Shown here: positions 11,194-22,802 of the stretch, piece by piece
Layout of the letters: the number at the start of each line of letters is the position of its first letter
Numbering within the stretch: position 1 is the stretch's first letter
Assembly: GCA_033032175.1 (NCBI GenBank)
Contig: CM065307.1
Coordinates: 9,610,001 to 9,674,000, forward strand
Source of the DNA: Saturnia japonica
Lineage: Eukaryota; Arthropoda; Insecta; Lepidoptera; Saturniidae
Length of the DNA: 64,000 nucleotides
Direction: 5' to 3'
The notes under the pieces: generated by a model
Database searches by the model: none
What the model saw: only the letters and a program-made list of their open reading frames with translations
What the model was told of the DNA's origin: nothing
Made by a program: the position numbers and the translations under genes

Positions 11194-12849
11194 TCTGATA
11201 TTTACAAAACAGTAACACGTTTAAAATAACATAAAACATTTACAATTGTCTAAGCCCATTGTATTATTTTATAGTCACAGAACATTTTATATTTCATAGT
11301 TATCAGAATACAAATAACGTTTTCTAACGTTATCTTATCAAAATATTAATCATAGAGTAAAGTAATAAATCGAGGTTTAGAGCTTTTGACTAGGGCTGCA
11401 TCGATACGAGTAAATACTTGATACTTTACATATGATACCAAGTACTTTTGACAGCGATACTTTGTAACCGACTACCGAGTAGGTATCGGTACTCGGTCGT
11501 ACCACATTATAATTTCATAAAATTTGTTTATAATTTTCGATTCTTTTTCTATTATGCAGTGGCAACTTTGTACTCATTATGCGTGCGATATACGCACATA
11601 ATTTTTCTTTTGAACAATCTATTGTTGATGGCAGAAATTTACCTATCATTTTTGTAATACAGTATAAGACGTCATGTCGTGATGTTAGATTTGTAAACAT
11701 AATAATCGAACCAATTGCAAGAATGATAATATAATCAAATCTATAGAAAAAGGCGCAAAAGTTTTTTATATCGTTTGCACATTTGTGCTTTATAAAATGT
11801 TATTTTCAAATACTTGGGCAACGGTCACTGCTTCAGGAAACTATTCATTGGAAAATAATTGTTTTTGAAGAGCACTTCTAAATCAGATTTTCTAATGAAG
11901 TATAATATTGTTTTAATTTGTTTTTAATCCACAGAAAAAGAATGATTTTAATGATTTGAATTGATTCTAAGGTACGAAAACAGCCACGGCATTGAATAGA
12001 AGAGTGGAATCTTTCCAAGATTAAATTCACCCGATTATAGGGGCCGGTTTTAAAATCTCCGAGGGAAATTTAGGAAGAAAAAATATATAGGAGCACCTAT
12101 TTACTGGGTGAAAAAAGAGGCAGAGGGAATTAGGGTTTGTTATACATATAATAAAGTGTTTAGTAACAGAGAATATTTGAAACGAGCAGGTTATGTGGTA
12201 TCAAACCATGACGTTATCATGGCTTAAGTTGTTGTGATCTTACTATTTCTAAAATAATATAATATATACAAAATACAGGTTATCCCAAGTAGTAGTGATA
12301 AGCGGAAGTCCAGAGGTAGAGCATCCATGGGGCTACCCGAATCACCCCCAAAAAAAATGTTCTGAGATTTTTCTCTTTTACTTTTTTCGTATTTTTAAGA
12401 CGATATAAGATTCATAGTGAGAACGTTGGTCAACATTTTGAAAACTTTTTTAATCACTTTCGTCGTGTTGTTTTTGCGTCATCAATTTAGAGCTCTTCTT
12501 ACCTTTATAATCTAATAATATACTAATAATCCAAAAATTGCTTTATTTAAAGACTTTTTACAAACAAATTTCTGTAATGGTGACTGATTACTCTATACTC
12601 TTTGTTCTGCGGTGGTGACCTTAGCTAAATCAAACTATGTTGCAAATATAATTACAGCATATAGTAATTATCCTTTAAACAAATATTATAAAACACGACA
12701 TCTGTTTACCTGTTTTTCTGTCTGTTGTCGTTCTTACACTCGAAAACAACTTAACTGATTAGCTCGAGTTTTTTTTTAAATAGTAGCTCGGTAAATTGAT
12801 AGGACTGTCTCTGATGTTATACACATTACAATCCAAAAATATCATACAG

Positions 12850-13066
12850 TTTAACATATACGAAGCTCTGGAAACCTTAGTAGATCCATGTTTTACAATG
12901 TATGTAGCCTCGTCCACAAAAATTAGAAAAGCTTGTAAAAGAAGAATTCTCTGCTTCTACCGCCGGTGGGTCCAAAAAGCCGGTTCGACAATCTCTGCTT
13001 TTAGAAATCGATAAACGGGAGTGTGAAAGTTATTGCTTTAGGGAAAAGCAGACTTTTGACGAATAA
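12850..13066 (+). pseudogene. hAT transposase remnant
   Basis: Two overlapping plus-strand frames look like the C-terminal part of a hAT transposase: an ALETLVDPCFTMYVASS stretch (compare the L-DPR-K motif of the family), then, after a frameshift near 12915, a 48-codon frame with KLEKLVKEEFSAS and LLLEIDKRECESY ending TAA at 13066. It lies inside the 8-bp-flanked element above. The match is by motif memory only. Confidence 0.45.
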
Positions 13067-13129
13067 ATCAAACTTGTTTCCTTAAATTGCGATATAAACA
13101 TAAAACTAATGCAGTTGTCGTGAAGCTTT

Positions 13130-13455
13130 CTTCTTCTTCTTCCTAACTTGGCAACCGGTCCTCTTTAATGAAGACCATTAATACCATTATCGAGTGAAGT
13201 ATAATGTCATGTGTTATGACGATTTAGTACCCTAACATGATGGTGGCTCCCTTGTTAGAACTTTTTTAGAAAATTTTTGTGGGTTCTCAGATTGAATGTT
13301 TTAGCTTATACTTTATAATCCACTTCACTTATGCACAAAAACCAAACTATATCACGCAAAACGCTACCAATATTACATAACATAGGGTAAAAACCTAACA
13401 TAATGAATAAAAAATAAAAACCACAACATGTCACTTCAAGATCCCGCCAAAAGCC
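13130..13455 (-). repeat. Family F retroposon with (GAA)n tail
   Basis: In minus orientation it starts near GGCGGGATCTTGAAGTGAC and ends in a GAAGAAGAAG tail. It is flanked by an almost perfect 13-bp duplication GTCGTGARGCTTT at 13117-13129 and 13456-13468, as expected for target-primed (LINE-driven) insertion. Another near full-length copy is at 53485-53811; partial ones are at 14020-14160 and 21000-21235. Confidence 0.75.
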
Positions 13456-13632
13456 GTCGTGAGGCTTTACTCTTTTTTAAAACATAGAAAAAAACTATAT
13501 GAGTATTTTCCGTTAATAGTAAGTATCAATACTTTATCACCGTTACCAAATAGAAATTGTACTTTTATTCGTTAGAAATATCGAGTAAAAGTATCGTTAC
13601 CTGACTGGTATCGTTTCATCCCTACTTTTGAC

Positions 13633-14599
13633 AGCACAAATCATAGATTATACACTAAACACTAAAGTGTAAGCACAAATGCACAAATACTTTCAAATCA
13701 AATTATTAGTATGTAAATCATTGATTAATTGGCAGTCATCAGGACTATCAAACAATCAATTGTGTTTCCCAAATGGGGTATTTTTGTGAAAAGAAAAAAA
13801 ATATCCGCGAATGACCTTTTCTTAGTCCGCCAAGTTACTAAGGCACACAAGGTTCGAAATTCGAGATGACCTCTTCTTTTTTTCGCTGTCGACATATGAC
13901 CACGCGCTGGCATATTAAATTCCGCACAAAAATCATTCAATAGTCAATCAGTTCTTCGTATAGAGTTCTTCGAACTATCTAGGCAGTTTTGCGATATCTT
14001 TAAATGCATGTTTCTACTTTATAATTATTATCCACTTCGTGAGCACAAAATAGAACTGTAAAATGCCACCAATATTACTTAATGTAGAGTAAAAATCCAA
14101 AGTTAATGAATTAAAAATAAACACTATCATATGTCATTTCAATATCCCGCCAAAAACTCCCAAAACCTTCAGTATTGAGTTACTATAGATAATTGTTATT
14201 TATCTCTGCTATGGATTGTCCAAAAAAATATATGTTTATCAACACTACAAATTATACACAGATACTATAAACAAGAGATATGACAATGACGTGTATTCAT
14301 AGACACCCAGGCTTAGTCAGAAAAACAATTCGACTTTATAATTTTATTTATCTTTGATTAACTGACACGACACGATTTACGACCACAGAGTACTTTTGTA
14401 TATTGGAGTGACTAACGAGCCGGGTGCGGCGCGCTGCGTGTCCTCAGGATCGTCTGTCGTTTATTGCACACAGTTATTGCACCGTTTGTCGCGACATTAT
14501 ATTCGCGTAAAGGCTTAATATAATAGGAATTTAAAGCAATAATGGTTCAGTAGTAGCGTGTAAGCCGTAAATAAAGCGTATTGGCTTTAAGTAATCAAC
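13633..14599. other. Intergenic AT-rich DNA
   Basis: No gene is recognised. 14020-14160 is a partial antisense family F copy. 14412-14520 is a short CpG-rich patch of unknown role. Confidence 0.4.
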
Positions 14600-14657
14600 T
14601 TAGGTTTGAATCCATGCAATGAGCTTGAATGATTGATGAACTTTCGGTTAAGAAAAA
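14600..14657 (+). repeat. Family D repeat, left part (split by gypsy)
   Basis: Aligns with 60405-60465 up to a CTTTCGGT stretch; the remainder resumes at 20154 on the far side of the gypsy element. The uninterrupted copy at 60405-60690 shows the empty site. Confidence 0.75.
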
Positions 14658-14865
14658 TTTGACGTGTTCAATAATAATGCTAGTCAGTAGGGCTTTAGCA
14701 CATTTACTTTGTAATAAAATAATACAGGTTTTAGTACATTACGTGACGTGAAAACAACCGTCTCAATTTCATAAGTCTATCTGATATGTCATCACTTAAG
14801 TACTTTTTAATATTCTAACGATTAGAAACAGCCAGTTCAAAAATATTGGCGAATGAGGCGCCACA
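14658..14865 (-). repeat. gypsy 3' LTR
   Basis: 208 bp, starting TGTGGCGCCTCATTCGCC in element orientation, preceded by a polypurine tract (plus-strand TCACCCCCCTAAGGA at 14866-14880). It differs from the right LTR, with the nested insert removed, at roughly eight positions (3-4%), so this insertion is older than the errantivirus. Confidence 0.85.
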
Positions 14866-14890
14866 TCACCCCCCTAAGGAGAGCATTGCG

Positions 14891-15232
14891 TTAATCATCA
14901 AAAATTTTGAATTTAACTCGTCTGCCTGATCGTGTTGTATATGGCTGAGGTTGACATGTAGGTACAGCGACAGGCAGTGGGACAGCAGTCGATTGCAGGT
15001 GAGACGTAGGTACAGCCACAGTCGGTGTGATAGTTGTAGGTTGCAGGTAAGACGTTGGCGACAACTGAGGTATCCTCGGTGTTGTAGAAACAGGACTTGA
15101 ATCTGATTCCTCAATGAAAGCCCGTTTCACGCAGTCTACGCTTACAACCACATGTTTCCCTTTGTAATCAATAATTAGGGTCTTTCCATCACTTGCCCTC
15201 TGAATGACCTGGTATGGATCAGAATAGGGAGA
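14891..15232 (-). pseudogene. gypsy pol C-terminal tail
   Basis: Continuation of the integrase frame after the TAG at 15233: a chromodomain-less, Thr/Pro-rich tail with RASDGKTLIIDYKGKHVVVS and ending RSGRRVKF, a common end motif of this gypsy group. The stop at 15233 looks like CAG to TAG. Confidence 0.65.
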
Positions 15233-16303
15233 CTACAAAGGACGCCGGACTGCATCATCCCGCAAGAACACATGAGAACACGTCTTTAAATCTTTGAAAA
15301 TAAAAGAACCTGACTTCGTATGACGTGACGCTGGTAGTGGTCGAATTTTCGACATATGTTGACGTAGTTTCACAACAAAATCAAACACTTCTCCAGAAGT
15401 ACCCACTCCAGGAAAATCAGCTAACAACTCACCAGGAAGCCGAAGAGTTTCTCCATAAAGCATTTCAGCACAAATAGCTTTAATATCTTCATTAAAAGCT
15501 GAACGCATTCCCAAACGTACAAATGGCAGAGCTTTTGTCCAAGAACTATCATGACACATTAATGATGCTTTAAGTTGACGATGGATGCGTTCAATCATGC
15601 CGTTCGCTGCTGGGTGGTAAGCTGTAGTTCTATTTCTTTTAGTGGCGAAACTGCACATAAGTCTTCGAAAAAGGTCGGATTCAAATTGTGCACCGCGGTC
15701 GGTCGTAATAATAGAGGGAACACCAAATCGTGGTATCCATTCTCTCGTGAAAGTATCCGCTACTTCCTCGGCGGTAGTAGTGAGCATCGGCCAAACTTCT
15801 GGCCATCTGGTGACTCTATAAATGGCTGTGAGATAATAGCGGTAGTCGTCACAGACAGGTAAGGGTCCTATTATATCTATATGGACGTGAAGAAAACGAC
15901 CAGATGGTGTGTCAAAAGTTCCAAGTGGAGCATAATTGTGTCTTGAAACTTTACTCTTCTGACAAGCCTCACACGTACGAGACCACTGACGGCAATTTTT
16001 ATTTATTGAAGGCCAAACGTACCGTTCCGCAACTATACGTAAAGTAGCATTCGGACCAGGATGGCTAAGACTGTGTAACTTATTAAAAATAACACGATGT
16101 AACTTAGGAGGGACATATGGACGTGGTTTGTCAGTAGTAATATCACATATTAAGGAAATACTAGTGCCAGGAACTGCAATCGTGATTAGCTTCAAACTAG
16201 ACGAGCCAAATCTTATAAGTTCTGCTAACTGTTCGTCAGTTTCCTGCAACTTGGCAAGGGTTTCGTACTCTTGCTCAAGAGTAATGGCACTGATTCGTGA
16301 CAT
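15233..16303 (-). pseudogene. gypsy integrase
   Basis: A 356-codon frame with the zinc-binding region (HRVIFNKLHSLSH and CEACQ) and a complete catalytic triad: HIDIIGPLP, TTDRGAQF and NGMIERIH, with exactly 35 residues between the second Asp and the Glu (DD35E). It is in the same frame as the preceding RNase H segment but separated by a TAG at 16358, probably a mutated CAG, and truncated by TAG at 15233. Confidence 0.85.
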
Positions 16304-16357
16304 AGCGTCAGCTATTACATTGTCTTCTCCTCTGATATGTTGTATATCAGTAGTATA

Positions 16358-16590
16358 CTAGCTTATAAAAGACAATTGGTTCAGTTGGGATGGAGATAAT
16401 TTATCTCTCCGTTGTACAAAAGCATACAACAGTGGCTTACGATCAGTAAAAAACGTACAATGCTGAATCTCCAAAATATGTCGAAAGTGTTGTACACTTT
16501 TGTACACTGCAAAAAAGTTCCCTGTAATAGGCCGGCCATTGAGACTGTTTTGGAGTAAGCTTCTTACTGAAGAAAGCAAGCGAGACTCAT
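16358..16590 (-). pseudogene. gypsy RNase H segment
   Basis: Contains FAVYKSVQHFRHILE and FTDRKPLLYAF, the conserved RNase H positions of gypsy polymerases, ending QLSFIS before the TAG. It is one frame away from the RT segment; the shift lies near 16590. Part of the expected N-terminal RNase H sequence is scrambled or lost. Confidence 0.75.
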
Positions 16591-17531
16591 CGTCCCTTAC
16601 TTCGCTGCTGCAAACAAGAACCAATGTGAATGCTAGAGGCGACGGTAAAAAGGCCTCGTTCAGCATCGTATATTGGGTGTTGAAGAAGCGTGGCATATCT
16701 GAGGCTCCTCTTGCAGGCTTTAAATTGGTCCAGCAGCTTAAGTGTCCAGGGGTATGGTTTAGCACCCTTGCTGTGCGTGGAAACAAGAACTTCAATCAAT
16801 GGCGCTTGAAACTGTGCAGCTTTGGGTATGAAACGGCGTTAAAAATTTATCATTCCTAAAAACTTTCTCATCCCTTGCACGGTTTCAGGTGGAAGGAAAT
16901 CTAGGAGATTTTGAACACGATCCTTAGGAGGACTTGTACCTTCAGCATTGATCAGGTAACCTAAAAATTTTACTTCACTAACACCAAGAATACACTTACA
17001 CGGATTGAGAACAACACCATATTCTTGAAAACGCTTAAAAAGGGTGCGTAAATGTCTTGCGTGACTGGCTTCGTCTAAAGAAAAGACGAGTACATCATCT
17101 ATGTATGAAAAACAAAAATCGAGACCCCGTGTGACCTCATCGATAAAGCGCTGGAACGTTTGGCCAGCATTGCGAAGACCAAAGGTCATGAAGGAAAATT
17201 CGAAGAGGCCAAACGGAGTAACAATGGCGGTCTTCAAAATATCCTCATCAAAAAGTGGAATCTGATGGTATGCTTTTACCAGGTCACACGTACTAAACAC
17301 GGTAGCACCAGCGAGACTATTAGCAAAGTCATGAATGTGACGAACAGGTTATCGGTCAGGTATTGTTCTGGCGTTCAAAGCGCGATAATCGCCACATGGA
17401 CGCCAGCTGTTATCTTTTTTGATGGTAATATGTAACGGAGATGACCAAGCACTTTTAGATGGTCGGGCTGTTCCGCAACGCACCATGGCTTCAAACTCCT
17501 GCTTGGCTGCATGGAGTTTCTGAGGAGCCAA
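16587..17531 (-). pseudogene. gypsy reverse transcriptase
   Basis: A single frame with motifs in order: [47 protein letters not shown] and the catalytic YIDD at 17094-17105. Two TAA stops replace expected Tyr codons, one near 17349 after TIPDR and one near 16839 after GMINF. The frame is offset from the protease frame by a shift near 17535. Confidence 0.88.
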
Positions 17532-17535
17532 CCGA

Positions 17536-18133
17536 CGGGGCCGGCATGAAATCGGGGGTCCGTCAGTGATTTTTTAAAATCCTCCGTGTTGTCCTTTACA
17601 ATCCTATGCACACCAGGAGGTCGAGTTATGTCTGGAAACACTGCTAAAATATTAGCAAAACTTGAACTACCAGAAAACACAGCTTTGACACTATCTTGTT
17701 GGGATTGTGCAATTGAAGCACAGACAGACAACTTGGTAAGGCCGTCAATTAGACACTTGTGTCGGCAATCTGGTAATAAGTTATAAAAACTAAGAAAATC
17801 AGAGCCTATTATAGCTGTACTAACATCTGCGATAACAAAATTCCAATCAAAAATCTTTCTTAAACCTAGATCTAAACGAAGTTGAATGCACCAATAAGTT
17901 TTAATTGAACTACCATTGGCAGCGCCAAGATGGTAGTCATCTGGTTGCACATGATTTCTTAAATATTTTTTTGGAAAACAACATAAGTCTGAGCCGATGT
18001 CAATTAAATACTGCCGCTTGGAAACCCGATCAGTAACAAATAAACGGCGGCCGGTAGAAAAACAATCAGTTGCCGCCTCTACTAATTGTTTATCCGGTTT
18101 TCCGGAGGAATCCAATTGCATGGTTTGGTACAC
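17536..18133 (-). pseudogene. gypsy aspartic protease and linker
   Basis: Overlaps the end of gag (18082-18133) in another frame, the usual gag-pol arrangement needing ribosomal frameshifting. The protease core reads LIDIGSDLCCFPKKYL, where the catalytic DTG is replaced by DIG, and later has IIGSDFL (the ILG-type flap partner). The frame is lost near 17535, before RT. Confidence 0.8.
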
Positions 18134-18933
18134 TTCGTTGCTTTAGTGTTGAATTTTTGGTGATACCAACAAACCTTATTCTGCATAGAGTTAGCCCTAC
18201 GCAACCGCCGTTTTTCTAAAGATCGGCTACGAGAACGACTACGCAAGCGAGTTGAGAGACTAGCAACTTGTTGAGTAAGCTCATCAAGTCTTCGTTCCAT
18301 TGTTTCATTGAAAGAAGAGCTGGACGATGTCGGAGCTGAACAAGCCATTACATTATGATTATATGGTTCTAAAATTTTATCTGCTATATCGGTCATCTTG
18401 TCAATTGGCAGATCAGCATGTGATGCCAAAATAGCCTGAACATGTTGTGGGAGACGGCGCAACCATAACTGACGAAGAAAGTTTTCATCTAAAGGTGATG
18501 ATCCTGTCAGAGGACGGAGATGTCTCCAAAACTGTGAAGGTTTTCGGTCACCAATTTATTCACCATCTAATAATTTACGCATACGTGTCTCCTCAGATAC
18601 AGATAATCGTTTAATCAACTCATGCTTAAGCTTACTGTACCGTTGTCCAGTAGGTGGAGGATGAATCACAACATCTTCAATTTCTTGAGCATATTTTTCA
18701 TCAAGATGAGCGACTATATAGTTAAATTTAGTACAATCAGTGGTTATACCTGCTATATCGAATTGAGCCTCCGCTACAGCAAACCAATACTCAGGTCGAT
18801 GAGGCCAAAACGGAGGTATTTTCGCTGAAATTTTAAAAATTTGAGATTCATTTTCCCTGGAAAGACGCGCTTGTAAAATAGCTTTCTTCTCTTTAAGCTT
18901 ATCAATTTCCATTTTAAACTTCTCATCAGCCAT
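18082..18933 (-). pseudogene. gypsy gag
   Basis: ATG at 18933, a short coiled region, then KIPPFWPHRPEYWFAVAEAQF, a capsid signature of this gypsy group. A TAA near 18556 interrupts (GGTGAATAAATTGG; probably CAA originally). The same frame continues to 18082 with an Arg/Ser-rich linker and the CHCC motif CWYHQKFNTKATKCTKPC instead of a CCHC knuckle, a hallmark of the CsRn1 clade. Confidence 0.8.
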
Positions 18934-19582
18934 ATCACGTGATTAAACCAAAATGACCAAAAATAAAAAGTTTGACGTGGGGGAGAATGTGACACCTCAA
19001 CCGCTTTACAGCAAAAATGTAAAAGAAAGAGAAAAAAAAATGAATATTAGACACAAAAATTAAGCTATTATGTCTTATTCTATTTGTAACAATGTTAAAT
19101 ACAAAGTACAGTATTTAATTTAAAATTGAACGACCTATTAAAATATTAATTCCAAAATTGTCGCATACAAATGGAAACGCACTCCCTTAAAATTATAGTT
19201 ATTGGTGTTATTGTTGACATGGAAACCATTATACAGTCATGACAAAATATTTTTTTTGATAAAACTGACGTTCAATATTTTTTATAAAAACATATTATTT
19301 GGTAGTACACAGAATTATTTAGGAGATTAAAAATAAGGTTATAGATTGTTGGTATGCACTCTCAGAATAATGGAAACACGCACCAATGCACTTACACTGC
19401 ACTATGATATACCAAAGCGATGCCAGGTGGAGGTCCTGTCCTCCGCAAATTTGGCCGCTGTAGTCATGGCCAGCCCTTGACGATTAGTTGCGACTATGAC
19501 AGAACAACAATATATATTATTTTGAATATAATTATGTTGTTATTGTATTCGAGCATCGGTCACAAACGTTGGTGGTCACCAG
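18934..19582 (-). other. gypsy leader with primer binding site
   Basis: Untranslated leader between the right LTR and gag. In element orientation the LTR is followed by CTGGTGACCACCAACGTTTG; the first eight bases after C match the 3' end complement of tRNA-Trp. No other structure was recognised in it. Confidence 0.6.
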
Positions 19583-20153
19583 TTTGGCGTGTTCAATAAT
19601 AATGCTAGTCAGTAGGGCTTTTGTTGTGTATCGGAAATATAACCTTTTTTTTATAGGTACCTATGTTATACGCGTTCTCTATGAATCACGTTTGTATTTG
19701 TTGAGGAGGAGGATTACGGGGCGATTTTTAAATAAATCACTTTTCTTTTATAACATATTTCTTTTCTAATGTTTGTATATTAGCAACTCTATATACATTT
19801 TCTTTTTAATTCATAGACATAGATTTTATAATAAAGGAGATGCGCATTGTTATTCTACAGTATTTAGAATTTAAAGATATGTCAGAGAAAAAAATATTAG
19901 GAAAAATGTAGACACGTATATACAAAACAGAGAGATACAAATAAAGTATTGTTTATTACAACTTATTATTATTTATTACAGCTTTAGCACATTTACTTTG
20001 TAATAAAATAATACAGGTTTTAGTACATAACGTGACGTGAAAACAACCGTCTAAATTTCATAAGTCTATCTGATGTCATCACTTAAGTACTTTTTTAATA
20101 TTCTAACGATTAGAAACAGCCAGTACAAAAATATTGGCGAATGAGGTGCTACA
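19583..20153 (-). repeat. gypsy 5' LTR interrupted by a solo LTR
   Basis: LTR sequence at 19583-19621 and 19981-20153, interrupted by 359 bp flanked by GCTTT on both sides. Element-orientation start is TGTAGCACCTCATTCGCC. Confidence 0.85.
19622..19980 (+). mobile_element. Solo LTR nested in the gypsy LTR
   Basis: 359 bp beginning TGTTGTGTATCGG and ending TTATTTATTACA, with a 5-bp duplication GCTTT at 19617-19621 and 19981-19985. TG...CA ends, the duplication and an AATAAA at 19940-19945 mark an LTR left after recombination. The parent family is unknown; 5-bp duplications occur in BEL, copia and gypsy groups. Confidence 0.75.
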
Positions 20154-20400
20154 AAAACATCGAAATGAAACCATAGCACGGTGTTAGGGCATTTTCTAAC
20201 ACCCGCCCGGCTAGCTACCATCATCAAGTAGAAATCTGTCACCAAGCAGCTATAGGTGTATTTCGGCAGATGCACGTGATAGCCAGTCCCTCCACTAGGT
20301 TTTAACGTATTACCATATTGAGCCACATCGTCTCTTAACATCAGATGAGATTGTTTACAAATGCTAAAACATAGTGAATAATGAACACTACTAAAAAACA
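20154..20400 (+). repeat. Family D repeat, right part
   Basis: Continues the repeat cut at 14657. It starts AAAACATCGAAATGAAACC and corresponds to 60466-60690. Antisense relatives are at about 59100-59275 and 59765-59890. Confidence 0.7.
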
Positions 20401-20423
20401 TAAAAGAATAAAAATAGTCATGT

Positions 20424-20480
20424 GTGGGGATCAAACTTGCGACCTCTCGGCTTAATAGTAGGGCTTGCTATACGAACGGG
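20424..20480 (-). repeat. tRNA-like SINE fragment
   Basis: On the minus strand AGCCGAGAGGTCGC followed by AGTTTGATCCCC resembles a pol III box B in the context of lepidopteran tRNA-derived SINEs. The A box is poor. Confidence 0.4.
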
Positions 20481-20560
20481 GAAAACTGCAATCGTATTAA
20501 AAAAAAAACAAATATAAAACGTATAAAAAAAGTTGGCCGACACGAGACGCCCGGAACATG

Positions 20561-20662
20561 TGTAGGACTAGTCCCAACACTAGGACCAGTCCCAGCACCA
20601 GGACCAAGACTAGTAACAATACCAGGACCAGTTCCGAAACCGGTAACAGTACCAGTATTTCT
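20561..20662 (+). repeat. Degenerate CCAGGA/CCAGTA minisatellite
   Basis: About 100 bp of 6- and 12-bp variants such as ACCAGGACCAGTCCCAGC. In one frame it would give a Pro/Val/Gly-rich repeat, but it has no gene context. Confidence 0.5.
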
Positions 20663-20847
20663 TAAATCGTTCCTTTACTTCGTTTGCGTTTGTCGCTCGA
20701 TAATACAACCGAACTGTTGGCCAGATTTACTCTTGAAATTTATATCAAAATTTGAAGTCTGATATAAATCAGTTTGCGTGTAAATACAAAAACCCCCATC
20801 TCTAAAATTTGTATTTGTTTTTTTTCTTTCGGCAAGTTAGCAACAAG

Positions 20848-21235
20848 GTAGGGATGAACGATACCAGTCTGGTATCGATTCTTTATCTCAAAATTGAAAA
20901 GGATGAAAAATACGATGCCTACACGGTATAGATGAAAAAGTATTGTTACATACTCATATCGATTGTTACTCATATAGTTTTTTTTTTCTCAGATTTAAAG
21001 AGAGTTTTTGGCGGGATTTTAAAGTTTTATATTATGGTTTTTATTTTACATTCATTAACTTAGATTTTTGACCCTATATTATGTAATATTGGTAGCATTT
21101 TGTGTTATCTAGTTTAGTTGTTGTGCGACGTGAAGTGGATTATAAATATAAAGCGGAAAGCATGGATTTTGAAATCTCACAAAAACTACCTAGATCTTTA
21201 ACAAGGGAGCCACCATCTTGTTAGACGCTACTTTT
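20848..21235 (+). repeat. hAT-like end followed by family F copy
   Basis: TAGGGATGAACGATACCAG at about 20849 matches the hAT end seen at 13624. A family F segment starts near 21005 (TTTTTGGCGGGATTTTAAAG) and runs to GGGAGCCACCATCTTGTTAG. No matching right hAT end was found. Confidence 0.5.
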
Positions 21236-22802
21236 TAATAAAATACCTATTACTACGAAGGCTTGAAAACACTGACGCTGGTAAATTTTACGAAGGCTTA
21301 AAACACATTAACACTGAAAGACCCACTTTGTATTGTGGAAAATTTTATGAAGGTTTAAAAACATTGACACTAGTAAGTGTTTTTGCGGTGCCAATACAAG
21401 AAGAAGATTTAAAGACGAGTAAAACCAACAATAACTTTGATTACCTTTATGTTTCACTACAATTTATGAAAAAATCTGATTTATCCGGGAAAGTCTAATT
21501 TTTCCAAAACCAATAACTTTAACTTTAACTTTCTCGTTAAACGGTTCTTGAGTCCGTGTGATTGTCGAGGCTGATTTTTCTGATCCATTGTAGGTAGAAG
21601 TAGGATATCTCTCTTTTACAAACTTTTTAACTTTGCATGACTCATTCACAATCATTTTAAAACGTAGATTTAGTAAGGATCGAAGCTCCTGTTGCATTGT
21701 CCTGGACGCGAACATGCGACATATAATTGTCCATGTAAAAAGCATGGTGGCCGGAGGTCAACTGTGACTTATCCAAATTTTTACGAAAATATTAATTTAC
21801 AAACTATCAAAACAACAAACCCAGGCTCTTAAATAACATGTCAATACTTATTCAAATATCACAGGACACTTCAAAATAAAACAAATGACATTCTTATCAG
21901 CCGAGCGCCGGTTATTTTAAAGACAAATATGCTTATTATGTGTAGCTTTCTTGTAGGTATTTTCAATTATGAGTTACATTAATATGATATATCGCTTATG
22001 GTTTCTCAGCATTAGTCATTTAAACAACCGAAGATCATCTTTTTTCTGAATTGATTCACCATTATCGTTACTACTTATTTCTTACGTTACTTTATGTATA
22101 AAAAAATATCCTACTAGCTGTGCCATATGGTTTTACCTGTATTAATTTTATACGACATACCTCGCCGACGCACTCGTGTAGACAATTTTTTATACTTTGT
22201 GTAAAACTATCGTCATTTTTATAAGGATTATATGAATTTTTAAAATTATAATATAGCTTATGTTACTCGCTAATATTGTAGCTTTATATTGGTGAAAGAA
22301 TTTTTTTTAAAAGTTCAGTAGTTTTTCAGTTTATCCATTACAAACAAGAAATCAAATCTTTCTTCTTGGATTGGTATGGAGAACCTGGCCAGAAAACATA
22401 ACTATGAATTTAAAAAAAAAACATGTAAATCAGTTATCTGTTTCTCTAGCGTGAAAAGACCATAAACGGACAGATAGACAGAGAGACGTTGAGTTTCGTA
22501 ATATGTATAGACGATGGTAGCAAACAAGTATGTGATCCGCTTGATGGTAAGCGATTACTGCAGCCTATATAGTATGGATCCTGGTATTGTTAATTTGGGT
22601 TTGGTTATGAGCCACGTTATGATATATATACAGTTTACACACTATTATTAACACAACGCAAATTGCACCTTTAAATTATTTTAACTAAACTTCAAACAAA
22701 CAAACAAAAAGGGAAACTATAAAATATTAATTTCAAGTTCTATGATAAAAATCAGAAAAACTACTTTACAAAATTAGTTTTTAACTTGAAACAACTATTA
22801 AA
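21236..22802. other. Intergenic repeats, no gene
   Basis: Contains an antisense partial family C copy (about 21895-22110), an antisense family B-type repeat starting at CTAG 22114, and a lepidopteran-type repeat piece near 22505-22570 (TGGTAAGCGATTACTGCAGC). No coding region was recognised. Confidence 0.45.

Larger units (their letters stand above)
11391..13624. mobile_element. hAT element with decayed transposase
   Basis: Ends TAGGGCTGCATCGATAC and (right end, reversed) TAGGGATGAAACGATACC, with a perfect 8-bp target duplication CTTTTGAC at 11383-11390 and 13625-13632. TAGGG ends and an 8-bp duplication identify the hAT superfamily. The element is 2.2 kb and contains a separate retroposon at 13130-13455. 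Confidence 0.85.
14658..20153 (-). mobile_element. Ty3/gypsy retrotransposon, CsRn1-like (degenerate)
   Basis: A minus-strand element with short LTRs (~208 bp), gag, protease, RT, RNase H and integrase. The CsRn1-type call rests on the Gag CHCC zinc motif CWYHQKF...KCTKPC and a primer site starting TGGTGACC next to the right LTR, as expected for tRNA-Trp priming. A 4-bp AAAA duplication is at 14654-14657 and 20154-20157. It is inserted in a family D repeat and contains a nested solo LTR at 19622-19980. Inactivating lesions: stops near 18556, 17349, 16839, 16358 and 15233, frameshifts near 17535 and 16590, and a protease active site changed from DTG to DIG. Confidence 0.88.
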
